Part shown: positions 8,307 to 16,618 of the stretch, in pieces
Layout of the letters: the number at the start of each line of letters is the position of its first letter
Numbering within the stretch: position 1 is the stretch's first letter
Assembly: GCF_049898325.1 (NCBI RefSeq)
Contig: NZ_JAFCXL010000018.1
Span: forward strand, 1-64,000
DNA length: 64,000 nucleotides
Origin: JAFCUW01 sp049898325
Lineage (GTDB): Bacteria > Pseudomonadota > Gammaproteobacteria > Burkholderiales > Burkholderiaceae_D
Direction: 5' to 3'
Notes under the pieces: generated by a model
Told to the model about the DNA's origin: nothing
The model's input: only the letters and a program-made list of their open reading frames with translations
Databases searched by the model: none
Position numbers and translations under genes: made by a program

Positions 8307-9130
8307 TAGTCGATGATGGCCTGGTTGATTTCCTGGCGGGTATTCATGACGAACGGCCCGTGCGATACCACCGGTTCACCGATCGGTTCGGCATGCCCGA
8401 ATACGATCAGGCTGTCTTGTTCGGCCCGCACATCGACGGCCTCGCCTTCATCGTTGAGCTCGACCAGGGTGGCGCCCGCCACGCGCTGGCCCACGATGGT
8501 CACGGCGCCGCGCACGACGTACAGGAACACGGTGCGCGCCAGCAAGCCGTCGAGACGCACTTCGGCGCCGCCCGGCAAGTCGATGGTGCTCATGAACACC
8601 CCCGTCATCGAGTTCACCGGACCACTGTGGCCCTGCCACTGCCCGGCGATCAGGTGCAAGGTGGCACCGTGACCGGCCGGCAGGGCGGGAATCTGCTCGA
8701 CCTGCAAGCCCGTGTAGGCCGGTTCGCACATCTTGAAACGGCCGGGCAGGTTCACCCACAGTTGCAGCAGTTCGATGGGGCCGCCCTCGTCGAGGAATAC
8801 CTGGGGCGACACTTCGGCGTGCACGATGCCGCGCCCTGCCGTCATCCACTGGACACCGCCGGCGCGAATGATGCTTTCGTGGCCCGCGCTGTCCTGGTGG
8901 GTGAGCATGCCGTCAAGAATGAAGGTGACGGTTTCGAAGCCCCGGTGCGGATGGGGACCGAACGGCAGCCCGTGGTTGTGCGGGGGGTAGGTCTGTGGAC
9001 CATGGTGATTGAGGAAAAGAAACGGATCGAGTTGCGCCAGGTGCGGGTGGGGCAGGGGGCGCTGGGTCAGCAGGTCACCGATATCGTCACGGACCGCTTC
9101 ATGCAGCCGTTTGATGGTCTTATCGCTCAT
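8273..9130 (-). CDS. Pirin family protein (cupin)
   Basis: 285 residues from ATG at 9130, preceded by GGAG at good distance (AAGGAGCACGACAGC). The N-terminal cupin carries the pirin metal site: PHPHRGFETVTFIL with His residues plus the later GIVHAEVSP segment. The second cupin domain is degenerate, as usual. Bacterial pirins are mononuclear iron proteins, some with quercetinase activity, others regulating enzymes such as pyruvate dehydrogenase. The role here is not decidable. Strand and isolation suggest its own promoter. Confidence 0.93.
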   Translation of the reverse strand: MSDKTIKRLHEAVRDDIGDLLTQRPLPHPHLAQLDPFLFLNHHGPQTYPPHNHGLPFGPHPHRGFETVTFILDGMLTHQDSAGHESIIRAGGVQWMTAGRGIVHAEVSPQVFLDEGGPIELLQLWVNLPGRFKMCEPAYTGLQVEQIPALPAGHGATLHLIAGQWQGHSGPVNSMTGVFMSTIDLPGGAEVRLDGLLARTVFLYVVRGAVTIVGQRVAGATLVELNDEGEAVDVRAEQDSLIVFGHAEPIGEPVVSHGPFVMNTRQEINQAIIDYQAGRFGAPLR

Positions 9131-9435
9131 GCTGTCGTGCTCCTTGCGAATATGTAATGAGCAAGACAGTACCTGAAAGCGCCCGAACGTGGCGCAACAC
9201 GCTCGTGCGGGCGACGAGGCAAGCATGATCGCGCCGGCGCCAGCCAGCGCCAGCTGGCGCTGCCCGGCGCGGCCAGTGCCCTTGCGTGGCGGCGTCCGCG
9301 CAGCGGCCTCGACAGCAGGCGCGCCCGGCGGACGCGACCGGCATGCCGGCCGCGACACCACCAAGCGGTGCCTGGCCGGCCGCTGTTGCCACGCCGACCG
9401 ACAGCGTGGCCGCTGCGCGCCGCCTCCGCGAGGGC
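9131..9435. other. Gap upstream of pirin
   Basis: About 305 very GC-rich bases between the pirin start and the stop of the low-complexity lipoprotein. I see no gene, terminator or repeat that I can support; the first 60 bases presumably hold the pirin promoter. Confidence 0.3.
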
Positions 9436-10041
9436 TTATTGGCTGACGACGTCGCCCGAAAGATTGACCCGGTCGCCGGAGCGGAAGACGGGCAGGGTGC
9501 TTTGGGTGATGACGCGGGTGGTGCCATCGTCCATGCGCAAGGTGATGCGGTAGGCGCGCTCCTCGCCGGTTCCGGCACCGGTGGCGCCGCTGCCCGTGGT
9601 GCCACTGCTGCCGCTGCTGCCGGTGGCGCCGCCGCTGCCGGCGCGGGGCACCGCTTCGATCAGGGCGACAGTGGCGTTGTGGCTGGCGGCAGCCGCGCTC
9701 GTCGCTGGCATTGACGACTGCGCGCCGGTGCTGCCCGCCGTGGCGCCGCTGGCCGTGCTGCCGGCCGTACCGGACGTGCCCATGGTGCCACTGGCGCTTG
9801 TATCGGCGCCGGCCGTGGCGGCCGTGGCTGCCGTGGCTGCCGTGTTGCCAGCACCACCGTAATTGCTGCCGCTGGCGTTGTCGCCCGTGCTGCCGCTGCC
9901 CGTGGCGCTGGGGGCTGGGCTGGTACTGGTGCCCATGGTGGACGCGCTGCTGTCGCTGGTGCCTCCGCGCATTCCACTACAGCCTGCCAGCGTGACCGCC
10001 AGCATGCCCGCCAGTACGACGCTCTGTTGTTTTCGATTCAT
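9436..10041 (-). CDS. Low-complexity outer-membrane-type lipoprotein
   Basis: 201 residues. The start is ATG at 10041 with GGAG six bases upstream (AAGGAGTTGATC), not the in-frame TTG two codons earlier. A lipoprotein signal ends in the lipobox LAGC (Cys21). Residues about 22-150 are almost only Ala, Gly, Ser and Thr. The last 40 residues (YRITLRMDDGTTRVITQS, then FRSGDRVNLSGD) resemble the C-terminal beta segment of SlyB / 17-kDa antigen lipoproteins, but the glycine-zipper that normally precedes it is replaced by the low-complexity linker. It is probably envelope-associated; function unknown. Confidence 0.8.
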   Translation of the reverse strand: MNRKQQSVVLAGMLAVTLAGCSGMRGGTSDSSASTMGTSTSPAPSATGSGSTGDNASGSNYGGAGNTAATAATAATAGADTSASGTMGTSGTAGSTASGATAGSTGAQSSMPATSAAAASHNATVALIEAVPRAGSGGATGSSGSSGTTGSGATGAGTGEERAYRITLRMDDGTTRVITQSTLPVFRSGDRVNLSGDVVSQ

Positions 10042-10380
10042 GATCAACTCCTTCGGTTGGTATCGTTACAGTGGGGGTACGTGACGATCCGGCTTGCCAC
10101 TTTTATGAGAGCGGCGAAACGCGGCGACGTTCAGGTAGGTACAAGGTGGTACTGACCCACATCAAATAGTCGTTACCCAGCATTGCAGCATTGCAACAAA
10201 TTGCAGCGCCAAGGCTGCGGCGACGTGGCGGTGTTGTGAAACCTGATGCGTGACGGTGCGACGAAGCCACTCCGGTAAGAGTGGTGGCACATGGCAGAGG
10301 TTCAGCCGGCTTTAGCGGCGTCTGTGGCAGATTAAATCATGGCAGCAGGCGACCGGCAGGGCGCCGGTCGCGCAGCGAGG
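10042..10380. other. Gap upstream of the lipoprotein
   Basis: About 340 bases. It holds the lipoprotein promoter region and a small hairpin, CCACTC-CGGTAA-GAGTGG at 10267-10284, plus a short tandem GCATTGCA repeat near 10180-10197. No coding frame is convincing. Confidence 0.35.
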
Positions 10381-10797
10381 TCAGGGCACGCGAGCGGGCG
10401 CCAGCGTTACGCGCGGCCACAGCAGGTAGAGCACGGCGGCGCTGACGAGCGCGGCGGCGCAATCGACCAGCCAGTCGCCAACCGTGGCGCCGCGGTAGGA
10501 AAAGAAGCTTTGGACGAACTCGTCGGCGGCGCCCATCGCGGCGATCGCCAGCACGCTGGCGACGGCGCGGCGGGCGGCGCTGCCGTTGATGCCGCAGAAA
10601 ATCAGCAGGGTCAGCCCGGCATAGGCGAGCGAATGGAGCACGACGCCGCTGGCGAAATGGCCGATGCCGGCGCGGGCGCCAGGGATCGAGCCCAGCACGA
10701 GGATCGCCAGGTAAGCCAGGCAGGCCAGGCGGATACGGATATGGCTGATGGACGGGTCGATAAGAAGCAGGCGCAGCAGACGCAAAAAGGCAGGCAT
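10381..10797 (-). CDS. VanZ-like family membrane protein
   Basis: 138 residues from ATG at 10797. Four hydrophobic segments are visible: LACLAYLAILVLGSIP, VVLHSLAYAGLTLLIFCGI, VASVLAIAAMGAADEFVQ and WLVDCAAALVSAAVLYLLW. The order and the residues DEFVQSFF...G-D-W-x-x-D match the VanZ family, in which the Asp/Glu-Gln pattern is conserved. VanZ-like proteins are inner-membrane proteins, one of which gives low-level teicoplanin resistance; most have no known role. No van genes are nearby. Confidence 0.85.
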   Translation of the reverse strand: MPAFLRLLRLLLIDPSISHIRIRLACLAYLAILVLGSIPGARAGIGHFASGVVLHSLAYAGLTLLIFCGINGSAARRAVASVLAIAAMGAADEFVQSFFSYRGATVGDWLVDCAAALVSAAVLYLLWPRVTLAPARVP

Positions 10798-10935
10798 GGG
10801 AGGGCGACAAACGCGAACGCGAAACGGCGAGAATAGCACGACTTGCCGCCCGGCAGCGTGTTCCCTAAGGTGCTGTGGCAGCGTGCCCTGTTCGGGCGTG
10901 CCCATGGGGCGAGCGCCAGCGCCGCGGCGGCGCCG

Positions 10936-11256
10936 TCAGATGGTCAGCGCCGGCGCGCCACCGGCATAGTGGGCATCGTAGCAGCTGCGGCAATCGAGGC
11001 ACAGCAAGTGCGCCGTGTGGACATGGGTCTGACGCAAGATCAGGTTCAGGCAGGCTTTCTGACACTTGGGGCAGGGCTCGCGAACGGTGCCGAAACTCTG
11101 CAGTTCGAGCGGCGTCTTGCGGTCCTCCGGGCAATCGACGACCGAATGGGGATTGAGTTCGGTCAGCAGCAGCGCTTCGCCTGGTTGGTCGCGCCGACGC
11201 CCGTATAAAGGATGGCCGGCATGAGCGGACGGGGTGAAAAAGGGCGGTTGGGTCAT
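10936..11256 (-). CDS. Small protein with Cys pairs, unknown function
   Basis: 106 residues preceded by a good SD (GAAGGAGCAGATCGG then ATG). Two Cys pairs, CPKCQKAC in the middle and CLDCRSCYDAHY near the end, separated by about 25 residues, look like a zinc ribbon. The N-terminal half is polar and has no recognised domain. No signal peptide, so it is cytosolic. Confidence 0.65.
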   Translation of the reverse strand: MTQPPFFTPSAHAGHPLYGRRRDQPGEALLLTELNPHSVVDCPEDRKTPLELQSFGTVREPCPKCQKACLNLILRQTHVHTAHLLCLDCRSCYDAHYAGGAPALTI

Positions 11257-11485
11257 CCGATCTGCTCCTTCGATGGAACCGGCCTGGCAAGGCGCACCGG
11301 GCGAGGAACTTCAATATAGCTGATTGCCAGCCGCCTTCAAGCTATTCAGAGCGACAGTTGAAAGCGCTTGAAGGCCATGCGCGAAAATTGCCAAAAAAAA
11401 CCTTGGCAGATTGATACGCTCGGTGCCCGGGCTGTGCTGATCGACCCGATCAGCCCGCCGTCGGTTCGGCGCATGCGGCTACACC

Positions 11486-11515
11486 AAAAAAAGCCAACCG
11501 GGTCAACGGTTGGCT
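11486..11515 (-). terminator. Rho-independent terminator of the flagellin remnant
   Basis: Read on the minus strand: AGCCAACCG-TTGACC-CGGTTGGCT followed by a run of seven T. It sits about 30 bases after the stop of the truncated flagellin gene and is the kind of strong terminator expected for flagellin. Confidence 0.85.
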
Positions 11516-11542
11516 CTTCGAAAAATCAGGACAGCGGGCGCA

Positions 11543-11884
11543 TTACTGCAGCAGCGACATCACCATCGACGCCATGCTGTTGCTCTGCTTGAGCATGGCG
11601 GTACCGGCTTGCATCAACATCTGCTTCGAGGTCATGCTCGCGCTTTCCGAGGCGAAGTCGACGTCCATGATGCGGCCGGTTGAGGCCTTGGTGCTGATGC
11701 CCGACAAATTATTGCAGACGTGGTCGAGGCGGTTCGAGGCCGCGCCCAGCGCCGAACGCACGGTGCTGACAGCGGCGATGGAGCTGTCGAGCAAGCCGAT
11801 GGTGGCGTTTGCAGTGGCCGACAGGGCACCGGGACCGCTGGCGGTCATGGCTTGAGCGGCGCTGGCGCCGATCTGGAAGGTCAT
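11543..11884 (-). pseudogene. Truncated flagellin, C-terminal part only
   Basis: 113 residues that match only the end of a flagellin. The segment TFQIGASAAQ normally lies just before the C-terminal D1 helix. After it come VRSALGAASNRLDHVCNNLS and the D0 helix (DFASESASMTSKQMLMQAGT, then AMLKQSNSMASMVMSLLQ). The conserved N-terminal D0/D1 helices and the variable centre are missing, so this cannot polymerise as a normal filament subunit. The ATG at 11884 overlaps the TGA of a truncated transposase, marking the break. It keeps its terminator. No other flagellar gene is in the window. Confidence 0.85.
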
Positions 11885-12177
11885 TGATGACGAAGCGCCA
11901 GAGGCGTGCCCGTCAAACCATTAAAAGTTTTTCCGCAGGCGCTGCAGCGGTAGCGCAGCAGGCCATTGGCGAAGCCGTGGCGGCCGGATTGGCGCGATGC
12001 GCAGCGGGGACACGCGCTGCACGCGCGGGCGATCTGGTCGATCAGCGCGGCGATGCGCTCGCCGTTGACGAGCGCCGACATGAAGCAGCACACGGCCAGC
12101 CTCTGGTGCGTATTGAAGGCGCGCAGTCGGGAAAACAGGCGGGTGAAATCAGGACGGACCTGCTTGCCTTGTGCCAC
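11881..12177 (-). pseudogene. IS1595-type transposase, N-terminal fragment
   Basis: 98 residues with the zinc-ribbon N-terminus typical of IS1595/ISXO2-like transposases: CSACPRCASRQSGRHG, then YRCSACGKTFNGLTGTPLA. The DDE catalytic part, which should follow, is absent; the frame stops at LRHQ exactly where flagellin sequence begins. I do not see convincing terminal inverted repeats. It is a remnant of an insertion whose right part was lost with the front of the flagellin gene. Confidence 0.75.
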
Positions 12178-12266
12178 GCGGCTCTCCCATCACGTTGGTG
12201 GAGCAGGTTTGACCTCGGCAGTTCAAATCGGTTCGGGGACGACCCACAGCCAACGGTGAACGCGCC

Positions 12267-12294
12267 AAAAAAAATGCCCTCCGTGGTGGAGGGC
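12267..12294 (-). terminator. Rho-independent terminator, orphan
   Basis: On the minus strand, GCCCTCC-ACCAC-GGAGGGC is followed by A and a run of eight T. No gene on the minus strand ends just upstream of it. It may be left over from a gene lost when the IS/flagellin region was rearranged. Confidence 0.7.
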
Positions 12295-12471
12295 AAACCC
12301 GTAGGGGCCAGGCTGAGAATTCGAGTGGCGCGCTACCGCGGGCAACGCGCCTGGCTGCAATCACGCATATCGGTGGCGTGTAAAGCAGCTGAATTCAGTA
12401 TAGTTACGCCATATGACACTGGAATGACATAGCGTAAAACAATTTGTCGGCGCCCGGTGCAGCGCGCGGAC

Positions 12472-12500
12472 AAAAAAAAGCCCGCTGATGAAAGCGGGCT
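12472..12500 (-). terminator. Rho-independent terminator downstream of ohr
   Basis: On the minus strand, AGCCCGCT-TTCATC-AGCGGGCT followed by eight T. It lies about 110 bases after the ohr stop and is the first strong terminator in that direction. Confidence 0.75.
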
Positions 12501-12609
12501 GAAGACTATTTTCTTGGAGGAGAATAGTGGAGACAGGTGCAGTATGCGGTCCTGCTAGATATTCGTCCAATTGACAGTTGAGATATCAGATATTTATTTT
12601 GGGAATATC

Positions 12610-13029
12610 TCAGACTGCCGAGATCGTCACTTCGATATTGCCGCGGGTGGCGTTCGAGTACGGGCACACTTCGTGGGCCTTGGCGACGAGCGCTGCCGCC
12701 GCTTCCGGCGCCATGCCGGGCGTGCTCACTTGCAGGCGCACGGCCAGGCCGAAGCCGCCGTTGCCGTTCGGGCCGATATCGACCTGCGCAGTCACCGCGG
12801 CGTCCTGAGGCACCGGGGTCTTGAGCGCGCCGGCGACAAATTTCATGGCCGACAGGAAGCACGCGGCATAGCCTGCCGCAAACAGTTGCTCAGGGTTGGT
12901 GCCGGCGGCGCCGTTGCCACCCAGTTCCTTTGGCGCAGCCAGGGCGACGTCGAGCGCCTGGTCGCTGGAGGTGGCACGGCCGTCACGGCCGCCGGTGGCG
13001 CGCGATACTGCGGTGTAAAGAACTTGCAT
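12610..13029 (-). CDS. ohr: Organic hydroperoxide resistance protein Ohr
   Basis: 139 residues of the Ohr/OsmC family. Ohr is a thiol peroxidase that reduces organic and fatty-acid hydroperoxides in the cytosol with lipoyl-protein reductant. Both catalytic cysteines are present: Cys57 in AAGYAACFLSAM and Cys122 in HEVCPYSNATRGN. The N-terminus MQVLYTAVSRATGGRDG is typical, and length is normal. It lies downstream of the MarR-type regulator in the same orientation, separated by a 134-bp promoter region with an OhrR-like operator, so it should be induced by organic peroxides. Confidence 0.95.
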   Translation of the reverse strand: MQVLYTAVSRATGGRDGRATSSDQALDVALAAPKELGGNGAAGTNPEQLFAAGYAACFLSAMKFVAGALKTPVPQDAAVTAQVDIGPNGNGGFGLAVRLQVSTPGMAPEAAAALVAKAHEVCPYSNATRGNIEVTISAV

Positions 13030-13089
13030 GAGAGACTCCTGGTGGATGAGGGCAGTGCCAGTGCAGTGCCGATGTAGTAATAATAGCGC

Positions 13090-13118
13090 GCAATTTAATT
13101 GTGTGCAATTTAATTAAA
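13090..13118. promoter_or_regulatory. Predicted OhrR operator
   Basis: Two direct copies of GCAATTTAATT at 13090-13100 and 13105-13115 lie 60-75 bases before the ohr ATG. OhrR proteins bind AT-rich sites built on CAATT/AATTG, often overlapping the ohr promoter. The assignment rests on that similarity and on position between ohrR and ohr. Confidence 0.7.
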
Positions 13119-13163
13119 GCTATCGGTGGCATAGCCGAACCGGCGCCGCGCCTTGCCTGTCGC

Positions 13164-13628
13164 TTAAGGCTTGAGCATGGTGTCACGTACCTGCGCCAGG
13201 CCCTGGCGCAATTCCACCAGCGCCGGCACGTCCTTGCCGGTCGCGCACAGCATTTGTCCGGGAATATCGGTGGCCTGGCCGCGCAGGGCGTGCCCGGGCC
13301 CGGTGAGGGAAATGCGCACCTGGCGTTCGTCATGGGGATCGCGCTTGCGTTCGAGCAAGCCACTGCTTTCGAGACGCTTCAGTAGCGGCGTGAGCGTGCC
13401 GGAGTCGAGAAACAGGCGGGCGCCGATGTCCTTGACCAGGATGCCGTCGTGCTCCCACAGCACCAGCATGACCAGGTATTGCGGGTAAGTCAGGCCCAGC
13501 ACGTCGAGCAGCGGTTTGTAGGTCTTGGTGACGGCATGGGAGGCGGAATAGAGCGCGAAGCAAAACTGGTTGTCGAGCCCCAGCAGGTTGGTGCTGGCGA
13601 GCGCCGCGTCGTCCGGGCCTGCGCTCAT
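13164..13628 (-). CDS. ohrR: MarR-family organic peroxide sensor OhrR
   Basis: 154 residues from the ATG at 13628, which overlaps the stop of the upstream SDR as ATGA. The peroxide-sensing cysteine is Cys23 in LDNQFCFALYSASH, the position conserved in OhrR. The winged helix follows (GLTYPQYLVMLVLWEHDG, LFLDSGTLTPLLKRLES, RKRDPHDERQVRISLT). It should repress ohr and be released when Cys23 is oxidised by organic hydroperoxides. Additional Cys near the C-terminus (LCATGKDV) could be the partner of a 2-Cys mechanism. Confidence 0.92.
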   Translation of the reverse strand: MSAGPDDAALASTNLLGLDNQFCFALYSASHAVTKTYKPLLDVLGLTYPQYLVMLVLWEHDGILVKDIGARLFLDSGTLTPLLKRLESSGLLERKRDPHDERQVRISLTGPGHALRGQATDIPGQMLCATGKDVPALVELRQGLAQVRDTMLKP

Positions 13629-14389
13629 GGGGCCACCTTGACCGTGTAATTGAGCGCCAGCCGGCCGCCGTCGGCGTAGATGGTCTGGCCCGTCATGTAG
13701 GAGGCGTCGTCGCTGGCGAGGAAGGCGGCGAGGGCGGCGACTTCGTGCGGCTCGCCGCAACGGCCCAGGGGTGTACGCGACAGGATGGTGTGGCGCGCTT
13801 CGGGGCTGCCCATGACGGCTTGCTGCGCCAGTTCGGTCAGGATGGTGCCGGGGCCGATGCCGTTGACGCGGATGCCGTACGGCGCCAGGCTGAGCGCCAT
13901 CACCTTGGTCAGCTGGTTGATGCCCCCCTTCGAGACCACGTAGGGGACCTGGTTGGGGATGGCCAGTTGCGCATTGACGCTCGACATGTTGATGATGGCG
14001 CCGCTGCCCTGCTTGACCATCTCGCGGGCCGCCGCCTGGCCGCACAGGAACATCGATTTCAGGTTGGTACGGATGACCCGGTCGAAATCATCCTCGGCCA
14101 GGTCGAGGAAGTCGGCGGCATGGGTGATGCCGGCATTGTTGATGAGAATATCGATGCGGCCGAAGCGCTGCATGGTCAGCGCGATCATGGCATCGACGTC
14201 GGCCTTCTGTCCCACGTCGCCGGCGAAGAAGGCGGCGTCAGGGCCCAGTGCGGCAGCCGCTGCCGCACCGTCCGGCTTGATATCGACCAGCATGACCTTG
14301 GCGCCCTCCTGGCGCAGGCGCTGGGCGCAGGCGAGGCCGATGCCCTGGGTCGCGCCCGTGATGATGGCAACTCGATCGGCTAATTTCAT
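13625..14389 (-). CDS. Short-chain dehydrogenase/reductase
   Basis: 254 residues, classical SDR. The cofactor motif TGATQGIG is at about 12-19, the Asp in VDIKPDG suggests NAD(H), then NNAG, catalytic Ser in INMSSVNA, and Tyr/Lys in PYVVSKGG. The C-terminal GQTIYADGG is typical. The substrate is unknown. It overlaps ohrR by ATGA, so it is cotranscribed with the peroxide regulator and may act on carbonyl products of lipid peroxidation, but this is inference. Confidence 0.9.
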   Translation of the reverse strand: MKLADRVAIITGATQGIGLACAQRLRQEGAKVMLVDIKPDGAAAAAALGPDAAFFAGDVGQKADVDAMIALTMQRFGRIDILINNAGITHAADFLDLAEDDFDRVIRTNLKSMFLCGQAAAREMVKQGSGAIINMSSVNAQLAIPNQVPYVVSKGGINQLTKVMALSLAPYGIRVNGIGPGTILTELAQQAVMGSPEARHTILSRTPLGRCGEPHEVAALAAFLASDDASYMTGQTIYADGGRLALNYTVKVAP

Positions 14390-14459
14390 GGAACGCTTTC
14401 AATGGGGGCAGAAGACTCGATTGTAAACGGCTGCCGGGGCAGCGCCCATGGGTAAAGCG

Positions 14460-14993
14460 CTAGAGCACCAGCGGGCTGTCGGGCAACTCGTTGTCGCGCG
14501 GCCCCGTGGCGGGAAATTGCGCGCGCAGCAAGGTGTTGACCTTGTCGATGGCGGCAAGCGTGCTGACGCGAAACTCGCCGCGGGCGAACCCTGCCGTCAT
14601 GGTGGTGCACACCGCTTGCCAGGTCGCCGGATCGATTTTACGGCCGATCGCCCGGTCGGCGACGATGTCGACGGCGCGCTCGGCCAGATTGATGTAGATC
14701 AGCACGCCACAGTTGTCTTCCGTATCCCACACGCCGTGTTCGGCGAACAGGGCCAGCGCGCGCTGGCGGTTGCCCACGCCGGCCCACACCAGGTCGAGCG
14801 GCAGCGCCGCTTCGACGATCAGGCGCAGTTCGCTGCGGTGGGTTTGCTCGCCCGCCTTGATGGCGCTGGCGATGTCGGCCAGGGCATCTTGCGGGAAGGC
14901 GCGGCGGCCGTGGCCGGCGCCCGTCGTCAGGTGGCGCCAGGTGCGGGCGAGGCGGTTCGGTGGTGGCATATGGTTCTCCATCAGGTTCTCCAT
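14460..14993 (-). CDS. TPM-domain protein, cytosolic or peripheral
   Basis: 177 residues. The core (ALADIASAIKAGEQTHRSEL, FAEHGVWDTEDNCGVLIYI, VDIVADRAIGRKIDPATW) is a TPM domain (TLP18.3/Psb32/MOLO-1 type), without signal peptide or membrane segment. It is the third gene of a LemA - TPM - TPM operon common in proteobacteria; stop and start of the two TPM genes overlap as TAATG. The operon's role is not settled; members are linked to envelope or membrane-protein quality control. Confidence 0.9.
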   Translation of the reverse strand: MENLMENHMPPPNRLARTWRHLTTGAGHGRRAFPQDALADIASAIKAGEQTHRSELRLIVEAALPLDLVWAGVGNRQRALALFAEHGVWDTEDNCGVLIYINLAERAVDIVADRAIGRKIDPATWQAVCTTMTAGFARGEFRVSTLAAIDKVNTLLRAQFPATGPRDNELPDSPLVL

Positions 14994-15838
14994 TACCAGT
15001 TCCCCGAGGCGCCGCCGCCGTCGAAACTGCCGCCGCCGCCACCACCGAATCCGCCACCGCCGCCGCCGCCGAATCCGCCGCCACCGCCGCCGCCGCGGCC
15101 CAGGCTGCCCAGGGCGGTGCCGAGGATGAAGCCGGTGGCGTTGCCGCCCCAGCCGCCGCGCGCGAGACGCGCACCGCGGGGGCGGAACACACTGGCGAGG
15201 ACAAACACACCGATCAATATCATGGGCAGCCAGCCGAAGCCGCCTGCGGCACGTTCGGCCGGCGCCGGCTGCGGCGCGGCGGGAAATTGCTCCTGGTTGA
15301 GCAGGGTGGCGATGGCGCCCACGCCGGCCACCAGGCCTTCGTAAAACTGGTTTTTCTGGAAATACGGCGCGATCACATCCTGCAGCACCTGTTTCGATTT
15401 CGCATCCGTGAGCACGCCCTGCACCCCGCGCCCCGCTTCGATGCGCAAGCGGCGCAGCGCGGCCGGATTGTTCTTGGCCACCACCAGCAGCACGCCGTCA
15501 TCGACGCCCTTGCGGCCCAGTTTCCAGGCGTCGGCCACGCGGATGCTGTATTGCTCGATCTGCTCGGGCTCGGTGGTGTTGACGGTCAGCACGGCGATCT
15601 GGCTGCCGGTCCGGGCCTGGTAGTCAGTGAGCACCGCTTCGAGCTTCTGGCGCTGGGCCGCATCGAGCATGCCGCCCTGGTCGGTGACGAGCGCGGCGAG
15701 TTTTGGCACCGGCTGCTGCGCCATGGCCGGCGCGGCCACCGCGAGCAGCATGGCCAGCGCCGCCGTGCAGAGCGCGCGCAGCCAGCCCGGCGCGGACGGC
15801 GCGGTGCGCAGGTTCAGGATCAGGCGCGAAGACGGCAT
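14993..15838 (-). CDS. TPM-domain membrane protein (YgcG-like) with Gly-rich tail
   Basis: 281 residues. A Sec signal (about 18-41) is followed by a periplasmic TPM domain (VTDQGGMLDAAQRQKLEAVL, GVDDGVLLVVAKNNP, RIEAGRGVQGVLTDAKS), a membrane helix (WLPMILIGVFVLASVF) and a C-terminal tail made of Gly-runs with Phe/Ser (GGGGGFGGGG type). That architecture is the standard YgcG form. It starts four bases after the LemA stop and overlaps the next TPM gene, so the three are one operon. Confidence 0.93.
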   Translation of the reverse strand: MPSSRLILNLRTAPSAPGWLRALCTAALAMLLAVAAPAMAQQPVPKLAALVTDQGGMLDAAQRQKLEAVLTDYQARTGSQIAVLTVNTTEPEQIEQYSIRVADAWKLGRKGVDDGVLLVVAKNNPAALRRLRIEAGRGVQGVLTDAKSKQVLQDVIAPYFQKNQFYEGLVAGVGAIATLLNQEQFPAAPQPAPAERAAGGFGWLPMILIGVFVLASVFRPRGARLARGGWGGNATGFILGTALGSLGRGGGGGGGFGGGGGGGFGGGGGGSFDGGGASGNW

Positions 15839-15842
15839 GGGA

Positions 15843-16454
15843 TCACTTGCCGAAGTTGACGGACGGCGCGGTGGAAATGGCTTTCTCGTTTTCCACCGTG
15901 AACGCGGGCTTGGCCTTGTAGCCGAACGCCATCGCCGTCAGGTTGTTCGGAAAGCTGCGCACGGTGACGTTGTAGTCCTGCACGGCGACGATGTAACGCT
16001 GGCGCGCCACGGTGATGCGGTTCTCGGTGCCTTCGAGCTGCGACTGCAGGTCGCGAAAGCCGGCGTCGGCTTTCAGGTTCGGATACTGCTCCGTCACCAC
16101 CATCAGGCGCGACAGCGCCTGCGTCAGTTGCCCCTGCGCCTGCTGGTATTTTTCGAACGCGGCCGGATCGTTCAGCACTTCCGGCGTCACCTGCATGCTG
16201 GTGGCCGAGGCGCGCGCCCGCGTCACCGCTTCGAGCGTGTCTTTTTCGTGCGAGGCATAGCCCTTGACGGTGTTGACCAGGTTGGGAATCAGGTCGGCGC
16301 GCCGCTGGTACTGGTTGACCACTTCGCTCCACGCGGCCTTGGTCGCCTCGTCCTTCGACTGGAACTGGTTGTAGCCGCAGCCGGACAGGATTGATGCCAG
16401 CAGCGACACGGTCAGCAGCAGGCGGGTCCAGCGGGAAAAACGTTGAGAAATCAT
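15843..16454 (-). CDS. lemA: LemA family protein
   Basis: 203 residues from ATG at 16454 with AGGA upstream. The N-terminal hydrophobic segment ends ILSGCGYNQFQ, a lipobox-like LSGC, so it may be a lipoprotein. The LemA core is clear: AAWSEVVNQYQRRADLIPNL, VNTVKGYASHEKDTLEAVTR, ARQRYIVAVQDYNVTVRSFP. LemA proteins are mostly helical and membrane-attached. It leads the operon with two TPM-domain genes. Confidence 0.95.
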   Translation of the reverse strand: MISQRFSRWTRLLLTVSLLASILSGCGYNQFQSKDEATKAAWSEVVNQYQRRADLIPNLVNTVKGYASHEKDTLEAVTRARASATSMQVTPEVLNDPAAFEKYQQAQGQLTQALSRLMVVTEQYPNLKADAGFRDLQSQLEGTENRITVARQRYIVAVQDYNVTVRSFPNNLTAMAFGYKAKPAFTVENEKAISTAPSVNFGK

Positions 16455-16618
16455 GGGGTTGGTCCTGGCGGGTTGTCGAATGAATAAAATATACCTGAAA
16501 TGGCCGCGCACCGTCGTTTTAAGCGTGTGCGCAAGTGCGCGGGGGCGCGACGGCGCCGCCGGATACTGCTGCGGGCACGGTACAATGTCGCGTTTGTAAT
16601 TTTCCAGAAAGGTCGGGC

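Larger units (their letters stand above)
12178..12609. other. Gap with two minus-strand terminators
   Basis: About 430 bases between the transposase remnant and ohr. It is lower in GC than its surroundings between 12360 and 12610. Two terminator-like hairpins are listed separately. A stretch near 12190-12240 has tRNA-like T-loop bases but does not fold as a tRNA. No protein gene is supported. Confidence 0.4.

Noticed and set aside
12190..12250. tRNA-like stretch with GTTCAAATC
   Set aside because: The T-stem and acceptor do not pair and there is no anticodon arm; at most a tRNA relic.
15000..15110. Strong GCC/GGC repeats, possible structural DNA repeat
   Set aside because: They are the codons of the Gly-rich tail of the YgcG-like protein, which is normal for the family.
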